Positions 50,401 through 62,061 of a DNA stretch of 64,000 nucleotides are shown piece after piece; position 1 is the first letter of the stretch; the number at the start of each line of letters is the position of its first letter. This DNA comes from Carnegiea gigantea (taxonomy: Eukaryota > Streptophyta > Magnoliopsida > Caryophyllales > Cactaceae). The stretch spans positions 70,608 to 134,607 of the forward strand of contig JAKOGI010002171.1 of NCBI GenBank assembly GCA_029747015.1, given 5' to 3'. Position numbers and translations under genes: made by a program. The notes below the pieces were generated by a model. The model had not been told where the DNA came from and did no database searches. It saw only the letters and a list, made by a program, of their open reading frames with translations.

Positions 50401-50982
50401 AGTAACATGCTAAAGGATTCATTCCTCCATCTCCTATGGGTTTTTATGTGCAATAACTTCATAACAGTGGATAGTTTTGAGCACCTAGAGCCTTTATATA
50501 TTGGTTCCTCCAATTCCCTCAATAACCTAAAAAATTTCTTTGCATCTTCATTTGGCTCTTGCTCACCATGATTTAAGACCCAATCTCTCCATGGCTCCTT
50601 GAAGAAAATGGGAGTTTGGAAAACAATCTCTTATTAACTCTGATATCTCATCTTCACTTACCCCGCTATCTGCTAACAATTCTTCATGGTCCTTACCTTC
50701 TTCCCGCTCAGGCTCTATGTCAGATTGAGCCTCACCCACCCTTTCCCTATGATGATACCAGAAGGTGTGACCTTGTATAATCCCAAATGCTATAAGATGA
50801 TTTCGTATAGTACTTTTAGTTGCAATGGAAGAATTGCAACATTGGAAACATGGACATTTGATTGTATCTCTATCACCCATCCTTTTAAAAGCATAGTTGA
50901 TGAACTTCTCAACTCCTACTTCATAGTCATTCGATAGACGACTACCTCGACTAAACTTCATCCAACCCTTACTAGGTGCCAT
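47410..50982 (-). pseudogene. CACTA tnpD-like transposase gene
   Basis: It reads leftward from ATG 50982. Residues 1-139 (50563-50982) form the transposase-associated N-terminal domain (GWMKFSRGSRLSNDYEVGVE, DTIKCPCFQCCN). A frameshift near 50580 leads to ELEEPIYKGSRCSKLS and KTHRRWRNESF. Then 49770-50285 opens with NDCMCFFRNDKKLNNCKVCG and holds HPADSIAWNHFDE, NVRLGLISDGFQPFNN and PYNLPPWLGMKPSNF, typical of transposase family 21. It continues as LSGWSTKGKLACVSCHKGTH and YMCHRRFLPINHPWR (49341-49643). DUF4218 (AEGYIAEECMTLCSRYLHSD, 48400-48800) and DUF4216 (YVVLFQCRWWNVHD-like, 47470-47900) follow. It is the catalytic subunit that would cut the ends. Many stops make it inactive. Confidence 0.88.
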
Positions 50983-52290
50983 TATCTATCAATCAAATTA
51001 TAGCACATAAGTAAAACCACAAATCAAATGCCAATGTAGATCGCAACCTATTGTTTCACACACTTAATAATATAGTAATAGGGAAAAGAAGTAGAAGTGA
51101 AATTGAAAAGAAAACAAAGAAATGCAAGTATAAATAAACAAAAGATTCCCCCTCCCCTCCCCCCAAAAAAACCCAAACTTAGGGTCTCAAGCCACAACAA
51201 CTGCATGCTTATTAGTATTAATTAAAAACACATGAGTAAAAAGAAAGGCCAGAATAGCCAACCAAAACACATTAGTAGACAAAGAGCACTACAGTTAGAA
51301 ACTAATAAAGGTATAAAGAAGATCACTTCTTTGCCAGATCTACAGGATAAGAAGTCCTTTCCAACAATCCTCTCTAAAATTACAAACTTCAAACTTTCCT
51401 AAACTCTGCAAAGTGTCCCAAAACAAAATAAAGAAAAAAAGCAAATAAGATAACTGTGCCTATAGAATAACTTCAACATAAAATGCATAAGTTGTTTTGT
51501 GCTTGCATTATAGATGTTTCAAAACAAATATAACCAACACTGTCCCTATAAACTAGAATCTCTGCATTGTTTTGCCAAGTTGGTTCACATGCACTGATGA
51601 GAACCATACAAGGAGAATAGATGCATATTTAAAGCACCAAGATTTTTTTACCCTAATTGCAGTTTTATCTTCTGAGCCCTTAATTTGTTTAATTGTGTAG
51701 GATTATTTCATAAAAAGTTCTGAGTTTTCCGATACAACAACCACCACTTGTGCGAGTCTCACTTTATTAGGACTTGGGTAATTCTCCAATGGAAAAACAA
51801 AACCTGAACAAGGGCGAGACTCGATCAAGCTCCTTTATGCCCACATATAAAACATAGATGTCATCGATTGTTCCAAAATCGCTCAAACTAAAATATCACC
51901 TTCTTATGTATTACACAAATTTAACCTCATTAGGTTGAGTATAGGCATTCAAATTGTTTGATTAGTCATATAAATAAGAAATTAACAATTGATGGCATTG
52001 TGGGTAAGCTATCTATGGGATACTCATACCATGACTTCAAATGATGGCAAATAGTTAGACATAAACTGTCTGTGACTAGGACTAGACTGCGAAGAGCCAG
52101 AACAGAACAATGCAAACAAGATAATGTAAACAAAAACTCCTCAGTTTCAAAATTCCCCCTCCTTTTTCTTCCTTCTCTATCCTCCCAATTTCATAATTCA
52201 AAAAGATAATGCAAACAAAAATTCATTTAATAGTAATAAATCGATAGATGGGAGAGCGAATTAGAATAAAACCCTGGAATTGGAAGGTTT
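50983..52290 (-). other. Region upstream of the tnpD-like gene
   Basis: AT-rich, with A/C runs near 51150-51170. No coding stretch recognised on either strand. It presumably holds the promoter and 5' untranslated exons of the leftward transposase transcript; I cannot point to a core promoter. Confidence 0.35.
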
Positions 52291-52320
52291 TCACAATCTT
52301 TCTACCTCAAAACCCATCAA

Positions 52321-52412
52321 TTCGCATACTTGTTCCAAAATTACTCAAAATTGGTTGACTTGCTTCCCAATTACTCAAAATTAGTAGATCAGGTTCACAA
52401 TCACTCAAAATT
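52321..52412. repeat. 30-bp tandem repeat, three units
   Basis: TTACTCAAAATTGGTTGACT, TTACTCAAAATTAGTAGATC and TCACTCAAAATTCTTACC begin at 52341, 52371 and 52401, an exact 30-bp period. A partial fourth unit (ACTTGTTCCAAAA) precedes them. Confidence 0.8.
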
Positions 52413-52849
52413 CTTACCCAGGATAGAACATTCACAGCTAAAGCTCACTGATAAGGAGAGAAATAGAGACAGAGATTAAGAAAAGGGAGCACCAAATTAA
52501 CAGTCAGGATGGAATCTGACAATGTAGCCAAAATCTTTAGCATCAACAAATAAGTAAACCTTCCTTCTGGGTACCAAAGAAAACCCTAAAATTACAGGTT
52601 CATCACTAATTTCAGTCTCCATCAAGTATCAAAACCAAAGGAATCAAAAACCATTACCACGGTGGTCGTGTATAGCTTGTTCTCAACTGCATACAACCCT
52701 CAATGGTAGCCTATTGCTGGGGCAGCCATAGCAGAGAAGTTTTGGGTGAGAGAGGCTATGAGAGGTTTCGGGTGTGAGTTTGCATAGTTGGTGGTAGCCG
52801 TTTCAAAGTTCAGAAGCCTAAATGACGCGTTTAGGCTCATTTTTTCGAA

Positions 52850-53050
52850 AATAAAACCGGGAAATGTGCCGCACTATATTTTTACCAAAATTCTAGTATT
52901 TGCAACGAGTTTGGCACAATTATTACGAGAATATAAGTTGGTCTAGATTAATATGTGCATCTACGACTTGAATAAGGGCTCGTCGTTAAAGGTATAACCT
53001 TTTGCGACCTGATAAGAAGACGCTTGTAATTTTTGGTCGTAATTGAAATG
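52850..53050. repeat. CACTA right subterminal repeat region
   Basis: GCAACGAG, TTACGAGAAT, CTACGACTTG, CTCGTCGTTAAAGG, CTTTTGCGACC and GGTCGTAATT are variants of the same motif seen at the left end, in both directions. Confidence 0.6.
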
Positions 53051-53063
53051 ATTTTCTATAGTG

Positions 53064-53066
53064 ACT
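53064..53066. other. Target-site duplication of CACTA element, right
   Basis: ACT, identical to 42281-42283. Confidence 0.85.
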
Positions 53067-53480
53067 CTTGTCTACGTATTCTGGAACCTCCTTCTTCATA
53101 TTATTCCACCACAAGTATTGTCTTAAGTCTCTGTACATCATGGTGCCTCCTGGATGCACCAAGTAGCGAGTGCTGTAAGTCTCCTTTAGGATATGTTTTC
53201 TTAATTCCTCATTTTTGGGTACGTATAGGCGATTTTGGAATCTCAGGGTCCTATCCTCATGTACGACAAACCTAGTAGACTTTTCTTTATCTAAATTTTA
53301 CTTTATTCTTTGGAGTTTAGGATCACTTTCTTAGTCCGCCTGAATTTCCTCCAATACGGAAGGCTGTAAGGTAAGTGCTGATAATTGAACATTTGCCTGC
53401 CTATGGGACACTAATTAAATTCTTAAGTCCTCAAGCTCTCTCAAGAGACTCAGTTGAGTAATCACCACTGTGTTTGAGCT
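53067..53480 (-). pseudogene. Element C copy 3: integrase N-terminus and linker
   Basis: This continues the integrase split by CACTA: EVPEYVDK precedes the interrupted Cys codon, with the NNMKK block before it. The linker from RNase H to integrase (LRDPKLQRIK-like, near 53300) and the ELEDLRI stretch follow to the right. It matches 27330-27740 of copy 1. Confidence 0.75.
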
Positions 53481-54900
53481 CTATTACGCTTTCCTACTCA
53501 GAGCATCTGCTATAACATTTTCTTTTCCTGGATGATATTGAATCTGCAAATCATAGTCTTTAAGCAGTTCAAGCTAATGTTGTTGTCTCAAACTGAGCTC
53601 CTTCTGGGCAAAGATATACTTTAAACTTTGATGGTCTGTGTAAATCTTACATGGTGCTCTATATAAATAATGCCTCTAGATTTATTGTAAGGACCACGGC
53701 TGCTAATGCCAAGTCATGGGTAGGGTAATTTTTCTCATAAGGCTTGAACTGTCGATAGGCGCAAACCGCTACCTTGTCTTCTTACATCGTTACACACCCC
53801 AAACCGTTCTCCGAAGCATCACTATAAATTGTATACTCCTTACCTTCTACGGGTAATGTTGGGGCTGGGGCGGTAGTTAATTGCTGCCTTAGCTCTTAAA
53901 AAGCTCTCTCATATTTCTCTTTCCACTAAATTTATTTGATTTCTTTGAGAGATTGGTCAGGGGCGAAGCTATTCTCGAAAAATCCTTGATGAACCTTCAG
54001 TAATAGCCCGTTATACCCGTGGAAAGCTCCTGATCTCAGTGGCGTTGGTAGGCCTTGACCATTCCGTGATTGCCTTCACTTTCTGGGGGTCAACATTGAT
54101 TCCTTCTTGTGTAAGCACATGTCCCAAGAACACTTCGTCTTCTAACCAAAATTCACACTTCTTTAATTTACTACAAAGCTGATGCTTCCTCAGAGTTTGT
54201 AACACCATCCTCAAATGATCAGCATGTTCCTCCCTGTCCTTTAAATAGATAAGGATGTCATCTATGAACACCATTATAAACTTGTCTAAATAGGGTCTAA
54301 AGACTCTGTTTATAAGATCCATGAACGTTGCAGGAGCATTGGGAAGGCCAAATGGCATCACTGTAAACTCATAGTGACCATATATGGTCCTAAACGCAGT
54401 CTTGGGGATGTCTTTAGGTGTAATCCTAAGTTGATGGACCCTAACCCCAGATGAGCCTCAGAGAAGGCTCCTGCTCCTTGCAGTTGGTGAAACAAGTCAT
54501 CTATTCGCGACAAAGGGTACTTGTTTTTTATAATGATCTTGTCTGACTCTCTATAGTTAATATATAGCCTTAAGGTTCCATCCTTTCTTTACGAACAACA
54601 CTGGGGAACCCATGGTGACACACTTGGCCTAATAAATCCCTTCTGTAATAGCTCATTTAACTCAATCTTCAATTCCTTAAGCTCAGTTGGGGTTATACTA
54701 TATGGGGCTTTGGAGATAGGTTGGGCACCGGATTTTAATTCAATTCCAAAATCAATTTCCCTCGACGGGGGTAATCTTAGTAATTCCTCAAGAAAAACAT
54801 CTTCAAACTCACAAACTATAGGAATATTTTCTACTTTTTCTTCTTTTGTTGGGTGTCCGTAGCGTAACACCAATATCCAATTCGCCCATGACATAATAGT
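53481..54900 (-). pseudogene. Element C copy 3: reverse transcriptase and RNase H
   Basis: Open N-terminal part 54589-54894: [20 protein letters not shown] and [19 protein letters not shown]. Open core 54011-54361: [40 protein letters not shown] with both catalytic Asp (54257-54268), [19 protein letters not shown] and [18 protein letters not shown]. The RNase H part (53500-53860) keeps the AAVVL residues that copies 1 and 2 lost but has several stops. The RT middle block near 54420-54480 is shifted by small deletions. This is the best preserved RT active site among the C copies. Confidence 0.9.
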
Positions 54901-55280
54901 TTACTTGCTTTCATTGCAGAGATTAAAGGCCAAGATTTTTCCTCTCTCTGCCCATAGAAATATACTTCTCTCCCTTTTTTATCTTTCAAAATAATCTTAA
55001 GATCTTCACAGTCAATCTTAGCCCCATAAGTGTGCAACCAATTCATTCCTAAAATGATATTAAAATCAGACAAATCAAATTGAATCAAATCCACATGGAC
55101 GGTGGTTCCACCAATGGTAATGGGAACAAATTTATAGGAGATGCGGCACTCAATCACAGAATCATTGGGTAGCTTGATCCTATAATTGGCTTCCGCCTGC
55201 TTATCCCCCAGGTTCAATTGCATCAGATCTGGTGGATATAAATGAATTAGTAGCGCCCGAAGCAAATAATATGCAAAATG
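54901..55280 (-). pseudogene. Element C copy 3: aspartic protease with Asp-to-Ala change
   Basis: Most of the domain is open within 54831-55265: YRIKLPNDSVIECRIS, GGTTVHVDLIQFDLSDFNII, LGMNWLHTYGAKIDCEDLKI. The active site reads LFASGATNSF where copies 1 and 2 have LLDSGATYSF, so the catalytic Asp is Ala (about 55258-55270). As it stands the protease would be inactive even if the rest were expressed. Confidence 0.83.
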
Positions 55281-55289
55281 ACTTTGAAT

Positions 55290-56230
55290 TTACAAAGAGA
55301 GTTCCAGTGACTACCGTACCAGAGGTAGCAGCTTCTTTCTTGCGCATTACATACGCCATCCTACTGCTGCAGGCCTTGGTGGTGGTGCCCCTTTGAGAGG
55401 TGGAGCCAAGGGTTTTGCTGCACCCTTATCTACAGCCTTCAACATTCATGGGTAGGCAGCAATGAGGTGTTCAGGGCTTCCACACCATATACACTTGTTA
55501 GTTCCTATTCGGCATTAAGGGGTTGTGTGATTCATTCTTCTGCATTTCCCACAAGGCTTTGCTGATCCTGTAGGATGGCTCTTGGGAGGAGCAAGACAAG
55601 GTTTCTTCTGGTTTGCCGTCTCACTCGGAGTTCCTCGCTTAAACCCTTTTCTCTTTTGGTTGATTGGGTTCAGGGCCCTTATTCTGCCTTCACTCGCTCC
55701 ACTTCAGTGGCTCACTCATATAACTTTTGGTAAGACAAGATTGGTTGCACAACTAATTGATTTCAAATATAGAAGGCCAAATGCTCTTCAAACCTCCTCA
55801 TCTTTAACCTTTCAGATGACACAAATTCAGGAACAAACCTGGATAATTCTGTGAACTTACTAGCATACTGTATCACAGTGATGTGGTCACTCATCTTTAG
55901 CTGCATGAACTCTTTCCCCTTTTGTCTTTGGACCACAACTGGGCAAAATTTTACCCTCAACTCACCGAGGAATTTATTTCAGGTAAATTCAGGCCCTATG
56001 AACTCATCCTTAATATTGTTTAACCAAATATCAGGTTTACTAGTCAAATAATACATTCTAATGTTTACTTTCTTTTCTTTTAGAACCTCTACCACTGTAA
56101 AGATTTTCTCCATTCCCCTTACTGATTTCTCCAATGCTACTAGATCATAATTTTGATCATACACTTTAGAGTTGCGTTGTTCTACCCTATATGCTAATTT
56201 ATCACATTAGGAGGGGTTTCAGTAGGTACT
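55290..56230 (-). pseudogene. Element C copy 3: gag
   Basis: The capsid part is split in two overlapping pieces: 55979-56164 (SVRGMEKIFTVVEVLKEKKV, NIRMYYLTSKPDIWLNNIKD) and 55763-55960 (VVVQRQKGKEFMQLKMSDH, IQYASKFTELSRFVPEF), separated by a stop near 55978. The nucleocapsid zinc knuckles (near 55440-55560) are recognisable, as in copies 1 and 2, but decayed. Confidence 0.82.
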
Positions 56231-56870
56231 TGGGGAATCTACTTCATCAGTTCAGCTACCAAGGTTGACTAGTTGTTCGAGTGCCTAATGTTATTAACTA
56301 ACTCAGGGAGAATTGGTGGCATTTCACAAAAATTTGGTGGCACATGATGTGAGGCTTGTTCGCCCAATCCCTGACCATGATCCGAGATGTCCTCTATATG
56401 AACCTCTGTATTATTTTGCATCGATTCAGACATTCTGATCATAGATTAAACGAAACGATTTAATCACTATATTATCTCAACACATAAGATCAGCATGCCT
56501 AATAGATACATTTAATATGGCTCAAATATCATTGAAAACAAAACCAAAAACTTCATGATAGCATTCCACAACTACTTATTTACATACATAACTGCTTGTT
56601 TACATATATGATCAACAAAAACATATCACATCTAACTGACTAACCGAAATCAGCTCTGACTCCTACCCCCACCCCAAGCACTATGTAGCCCCCAAACACT
56701 AGGTCAGTCACATGACAAAAAAAGAAACGGATCATGTCGTCTAGTTGGAGGGATTGAACTAACTATATAAAATGTCATATAATGCACATATTGTAGCAAT
56801 CCAATCCAACCATACTATATACATTGCGTGGCTCAAAATCTAACCTACTTAGGTTAACACCTGAAACAAC

Positions 56871-57440
56871 CTAACAATCCTTAGACAGATTGTAATCTGG
56901 GTCAGACTCATCCTTCGGTTCCTCACCTGAGTCGATGTTGCTATTCGATACTCCTAACACTACCTAGTAAACCTCCTGATCAACCTGCTGCTCTACCACT
57001 GCCTCATCAATCTCCTGATCCACCTGCTACTCCACCACTGTCTCATCAATCTCCTTATCCTCCTCTGGATCGTCCTCTTCGTCTAGATGGCCCTTGAAAC
57101 CCTTCATGGGCTCGTTATCAGAACTGACTACCACAACCTCCAGTGTGTCAAGGAGATCCACCACCACATGAGCCTCCCTAAGACTGTTGGGCATCAAAGG
57201 GGGTGCCTGGTATGAGTGGCGAGGGTGGTCCCTATGCTGGTGCGGGTGGTATAGGGGAGGGATGTTCCTGGTGTAGAGGGAAAATGTGCTCAAGAGTCTC
57301 CATAGTAATCCTCCTTTACTCGAACTCCTCATACAACATCAACTCCGAGGTAATAGTCGCCCAACCTCCCTAGACCTGTAACCGAGGTCCGTCCCAACCT
57401 AGGTTCCCCTCATTCTGAAATGATGGTAACGAAGCCTGAA
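56871..57440 (-). pseudogene. Element C copy 3: acidic pre-gag ORF remnant with 13-residue repeats
   Basis: The frame open at 57027-57332 ends VVVSSDNEPMKGFKGHLDEE, DDPEEDKEIDETVVE and a stop. It then continues QVDQEIDEAVVEQQVDQEV, a 13-residue repeat encoded by a 39-bp DNA repeat at about 56965-57060. The last part is SGEEPKDESDPDYNLSKDC with a stop at 56871-56873. It is acidic throughout. It lies between primer site and gag, as in copy 2 and, with different sequence, in A. Function unknown. Confidence 0.5.
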
Positions 57441-57812
57441 CTCTGCCTACGAATCAACCATGGGTAAGGACCATAATAATCTCCATGTACGGGCTGTGAT
57501 GTTGTGAAAGTCGGAGAAAGGGTCCTGCGTATGAGCTATCATGCTAACGTGCAATAGTGAAATGTGGGCTGCCAGAGTCATAGCAAGCATTATATTATTA
57601 GCATAAGGATCCATCTAGCAAGGAAAATACAAATGAGGGGCATGCAAAAGGTAAGTAATATGCATTTCTAATATCACAAGCCTATTGCTAATATCGCAAG
57701 TGTCTAGTAGTATACGAGATTCCTTACTAATAATCCTTCTCACCCTCCTATATGTAAGCTCCACACTCCGTATCTCATTAGAAAAATCAAAACATGGCTT
57801 TGATGCAAAATC

Positions 57813-60321
57813 TATAACTCCCAAAATGTATGCAATTCACTATTGGCGTTCTCTTCATTAATTTCACCAATTAGAAGTAATATCCCAAATTATCGGGGCA
57901 TTAACACTATCCTAGAAAGGGCAAGGCTTTGCTGGTAAATAATAAATATAGCAACCCTAAACAACGTTTACATCACAAGGCATTCATATAATCACAACCC
58001 ATCAAAACCATATGTGAATAGTTCTAACATCAAACCATTCAACTGTCTCAAGGTTTACACTAAAATATCGTAACTCTTATAGAGTATACAGTTCCAACAT
58101 CAAAGTATTTCATAATACAGTGCTAAAAGCATCTTAATGCTAACACATCATAGTTCCATTCAGACTTCCTTGCTTACTTGTCACCTTTAGTTAGCCTGCC
58201 AGCTTGAGGGCGATTCACTGAACATTTTCCTAAAACAAAACATGAAAATATTTCGAACTATGAGCCGAAGCTCAATATATGCATTCCTGTATTATTAAAC
58301 GTTCATGGAAGGATTGGTTGGGCCCGCATTGTAATTAATTTAATTTTAAAACAAGGAATAAAATAAATAGAAAACTGTATTATTAATTATTAGTGATAGT
58401 GAACCCCTAGTAACTGTTACGATCTGAAAATAGGTGTATACCTACCAAGCCGATCGGGGGACTTGGCCTGAAGCTGCGTGAGTAACTGAAGGGCAATGCT
58501 CTATAATTGATAACTAATGGGGTCACTAATTATGTGATAAACCACTGATTAAACTAATTCATTGATGTACTTACCAAAACATTTAATTTTGATAAATACA
58601 TGTTGATTTTAAAGATATAGACAATGAACTTACTTGAGAATTTCAATGAAATTTCACGGAGTATGATTATGCGCAAAAGGGGAGGAAATGATAGATTAGC
58701 CCTGATTCTGTACAAAACTATTTTTATAGGGACATATAGTTAGCAAATGTATTTATTTTCATAGCTAATGTTTTAGTAAAAGAAACGTAGGGGCATAATA
58801 GGGGCTAGAATAAATGACTCATAACTTAATCTCCTGATCTTGATTAAGTCCTACTTCCTCAATATAGAAAGCTTAAGAAGTCCTAACAAAATTCCATTTT
58901 GAATACAAAACATGGTTCTCACAATATGGTTCCCAAAATAAGGTTAACACAAGTGTGCTAGTTTTAATCTAACCTGCGTAGTTTTAGTAAAACTGCCATA
59001 ACTTTCTTCACAGACCTCGGATTAAGGTGATTCAAAAGAAATTTGAAGGACAACTCATTGATCTATCGACCCACCAAAAATCATAATTTTGGGCTAGGTT
59101 GATCATTACCATTTTATTGGCAAATATTCCCCTGTTTTTTGCCATTTCTCAGCCCGCACTTTCATTGCTTTCTCATCTCTTTTCGCACAAATCCTTATCT
59201 AAAGTCACTCCCTAAAATCATGTAACAATGTTTTGGTCCTTCCCACTACCACATAAAGCCACCACACTCAATTTCACTTCGTAATCATATACATCAAAGA
59301 TTCATTTTTGAATCAAATATACACAAATAACATGCTTGCTATCAAAGGAAAGCTAAACCTTGCATAATCATTAAAACCCTAAACTTTTGGCAAACTTACT
59401 TCCTCTTCATCTCATCCAAGATCACCAAAAACATCTCACAAACATTATGAGAGATTAAAACTACTAAATCAAATACAAAGAATCCAAGAAAAACATACTT
59501 CCAACCTTAAGCTTGCATGATCATGGATAACCCTAAACTCTAGCATGATCCAAACTCAATCAACAATTAAAATCATCAAAATAACTCTTGTTTCCAGCTA
59601 AAGAACATGATCAAAACTCAAATCAACAAAAATAAGAATAGAAGTCAAACATCCAAAGAAACAAGCTTAGGGTTACTTACTTTAAGCTTGAACAAAGTAG
59701 AGATAGAGGTGATGTTTGGTGGTTTTGAGGATTGGGGATTGTGGCTAGTGATATCAGGGTGTCGGGGGGCTAGAGGTAGCCAAGGCCAGCCGAAAAACAT
59801 GATGAAAAATGGTGGCAGCTGCTGGGGGTTGGCCGTGGGTTAGAGAGAGAAAGGTGAAAGATGAGGTTTGAGTTTGGTCGTATTTTTTTTGACTAATCTA
59901 CAAGTTTGGTTGAATTTTTATCTTCAAAAATGACTTTTAGCTAACCATGGTTAGGCTTAATGCTGCTAATTAGTTATGTTAATAATGCAAACTTGTTGGG
60001 CATCAAATTGCGCCGAAATAAGTTGGGTTCGGGAATAAAACGCTCTATAACGATAACATTTTTGCGCAACTCAAAATTAAATTTTTGTAATATTACGGAA
60101 AATGAAATAAATCACTTAGATTTTAATTGTTAGGGCCTACTATTAATTCTCCAAAAATGTTTGGTTAATAATAAAATAAACGAATAAAACCTGAATTGCC
60201 AAGTGAGGGCCCAAGTAACGTTTTCCCCACCGGGATGATTAAATGCAATAAATAAATATGAGAAAATCATCAACATGAGGTAATTAAATGAATAAACGTA
60301 ATTTAGGGTTCGGCTATTACA
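57813..60321 (-). mobile_element. Element C LTR 4 (2509 bp)
   Basis: It starts TATAACTCCC (the TG is now TA) and ends CGGCTATTACA, followed by the right target duplication. It keeps the long form of the LTR like LTR 3. The conserved block is at 58431-58526, with the palindrome changed to GGTGTATACCT, and the telomere-type pair near 59529 is damaged (CCCTAAACTCTA). Confidence 0.9.
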
Positions 60322-60326
60322 TTCAC
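60322..60326. other. Target-site duplication of C array, right
   Basis: TTCAC against CTCAC on the left. The next codons of element A integrase, TGC CTC ACA TGT, follow at once. Confidence 0.8.
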
Positions 60327-61477
60327 TGCCTCACATGTCAAAGAGTAAAGACTAAAGACCGAAAACCTGGGGGATTGCTTCAACCCTTACCTATTCTAGT
60401 ATGGAAGTGAGAGCACATCTCTATGGATTTTGTCACTAGATTACCAAAAACCACCAAGCAGCATGATAGTATATGGGTGGTTGTTGACAAACTGACCAAG
60501 GCTGCACATTTCCTAGCCATGATTATGAACAATTAGCAGATTTATACATCAAGGAAACAGTCAGATTGCATGGAGTAGCCCTCAACATAGTGTTAGATCA
60601 AGACACTAAGTTTATATCCAGGTTCTGGAACGAATTCCAAAAAGTAATGGGAACTGATCTATGCCTAAGTATAGCCTTCCACCCACAGTCAAATAGGCAA
60701 TCTGAATGGACTATTCAAACTCTAGAAGATATGTCAAGAGCCTGTGCATTGTAATATGCAAGGAACTAGGATCATAACTTACCTCTGGCCGAGTTCGCGT
60801 ATAATAATACCTGCCATGCAAGTATTGACATGAACCCTTTTGAAGTACTGTACGATCGATGCTATAGAAGTCCAATTTGTTAGGAGGAAGTAGGAGAAAG
60901 AGAACCCTCTAAGGTGGGACTAATCGATTAAATGATCAAGGTGATCAAAACCGTACGTAGAAGGTTACAGGCGGCCCAGAGTAGGCAAATAAGTTAAGTG
61001 GATATCAGGAGAAGGCCCTTAGAGTTTAATGTTGGGGACCATGTACTCTTAGAGGTCTCCTCACTCAAGGGAAGCATAAGGTTTGGCCAAAAAGGGAAAT
61101 TGTGCCCAAGATTCATGGGACCTTTTGAGATTCTATAAAGAGCAGGCCCAGTCTCATACCAATTAGCCATACCGCCTTTACTGTAAGACATATATGACAT
61201 ATTCCATATATCTGGTCTCCAAGAGTGCATTTCGAATCCAGATCATGTCATCAAGTATGAATCCTTATAGATTAAGGAGAACCTCACATATGTGAAAGAA
61301 CCTATTCGAATACTAGAAAGAATAGAGAAGAAGCTAATGAACAAGAGTATTCCTTACGTTAAAGTGCTTTGGGAGCATCACAAGATAGCCGAAACAACCT
61401 GGGAGGTGAAAAATAATTGCGAGAGAAGTACCCAGCCTTATTTCCACTAGGTAAGTAATTTTGGGGATGAAAATCCT
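60327..61477 (+). pseudogene. Element A: integrase core, C-terminus and chromodomain-like tail
   Basis: This continues from 23727: CLTCQRVKT (zinc-finger Cys pair), GGLLQPLPILVWK, EHISMDFVTRLP with the first catalytic Asp, then DSIWVVVDKLTKAAHFLA. After a frameshift the open part 60566-60754 has NIVLDQDTKFISRFWNEFQ (second Asp) and AFHPQSNRQSEWTIQTLEDM (catalytic Glu). The C-terminal region has VGDHVLLEVSSLKGSIRFG, LCPRFMGPFEIL, DIFHIS, KYESL and SIPYVKVLWEHHKIAETTWE, a chromodomain-like end. Stops are near 60417, 60535, 61136 and 61189, with frameshifts between blocks. It would integrate element cDNA. Confidence 0.88.
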
Positions 61478-61489
61478 TAAAGGAAGGAG
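61478..61489 (+). other. Polypurine tract of element A, downstream copy
   Basis: TAAAGGAAGGAG directly precedes the LTR start TGTAATACC. Confidence 0.7.
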
Positions 61490-62004
61490 TGTAATACCTG
61501 CGGTCTTTATTTTTTACGTTAAGCTGACTGTTTTACCTTATGATATTATAAAATTGTACTTTATTAACTATATATATTGAATTATTATTGATGTGCTTAT
61601 GTGAGCGATAATTTTATTAAAAAGAATACTATTGTTGCTATTATTATTGTTATTATTTGTTTTGAAAATTCTTCGATGGTTTTTAATAAAGGTTGATAAG
61701 AATTATTATGAGGTACTAAATTCAATAGAATCTCGAATATGATTAGACTGTGGACCTTAGCATTGGTTTCGTTAGTTACTAAATCGAACCTTGATATAAT
61801 CGGGAATGATCAATCGACGAGATATCGTATTATCGATCCACGTTATGAGGTGCGAGATTAGAGTAGTGGTGTTGATTGTTGGGCAAGCTTGAAGCAAAAA
61901 AAAATAAAAAAGAAAAGAAAAAAGGGGGATGCGGGACAATTTTGTCCAAACAACACCAGACTTAAGTCTAGCTTCTCTTCTTCCTCGGGGACGCGAAGCC
62001 CCTA

Positions 62005-62061
<57 letters not shown>

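Noticed and set aside
50983..53063. A captured host gene fragment inside the CACTA element
   Set aside because: CACTA elements often carry gene fragments, but I saw no protein-like stretch here outside the two transposase genes.
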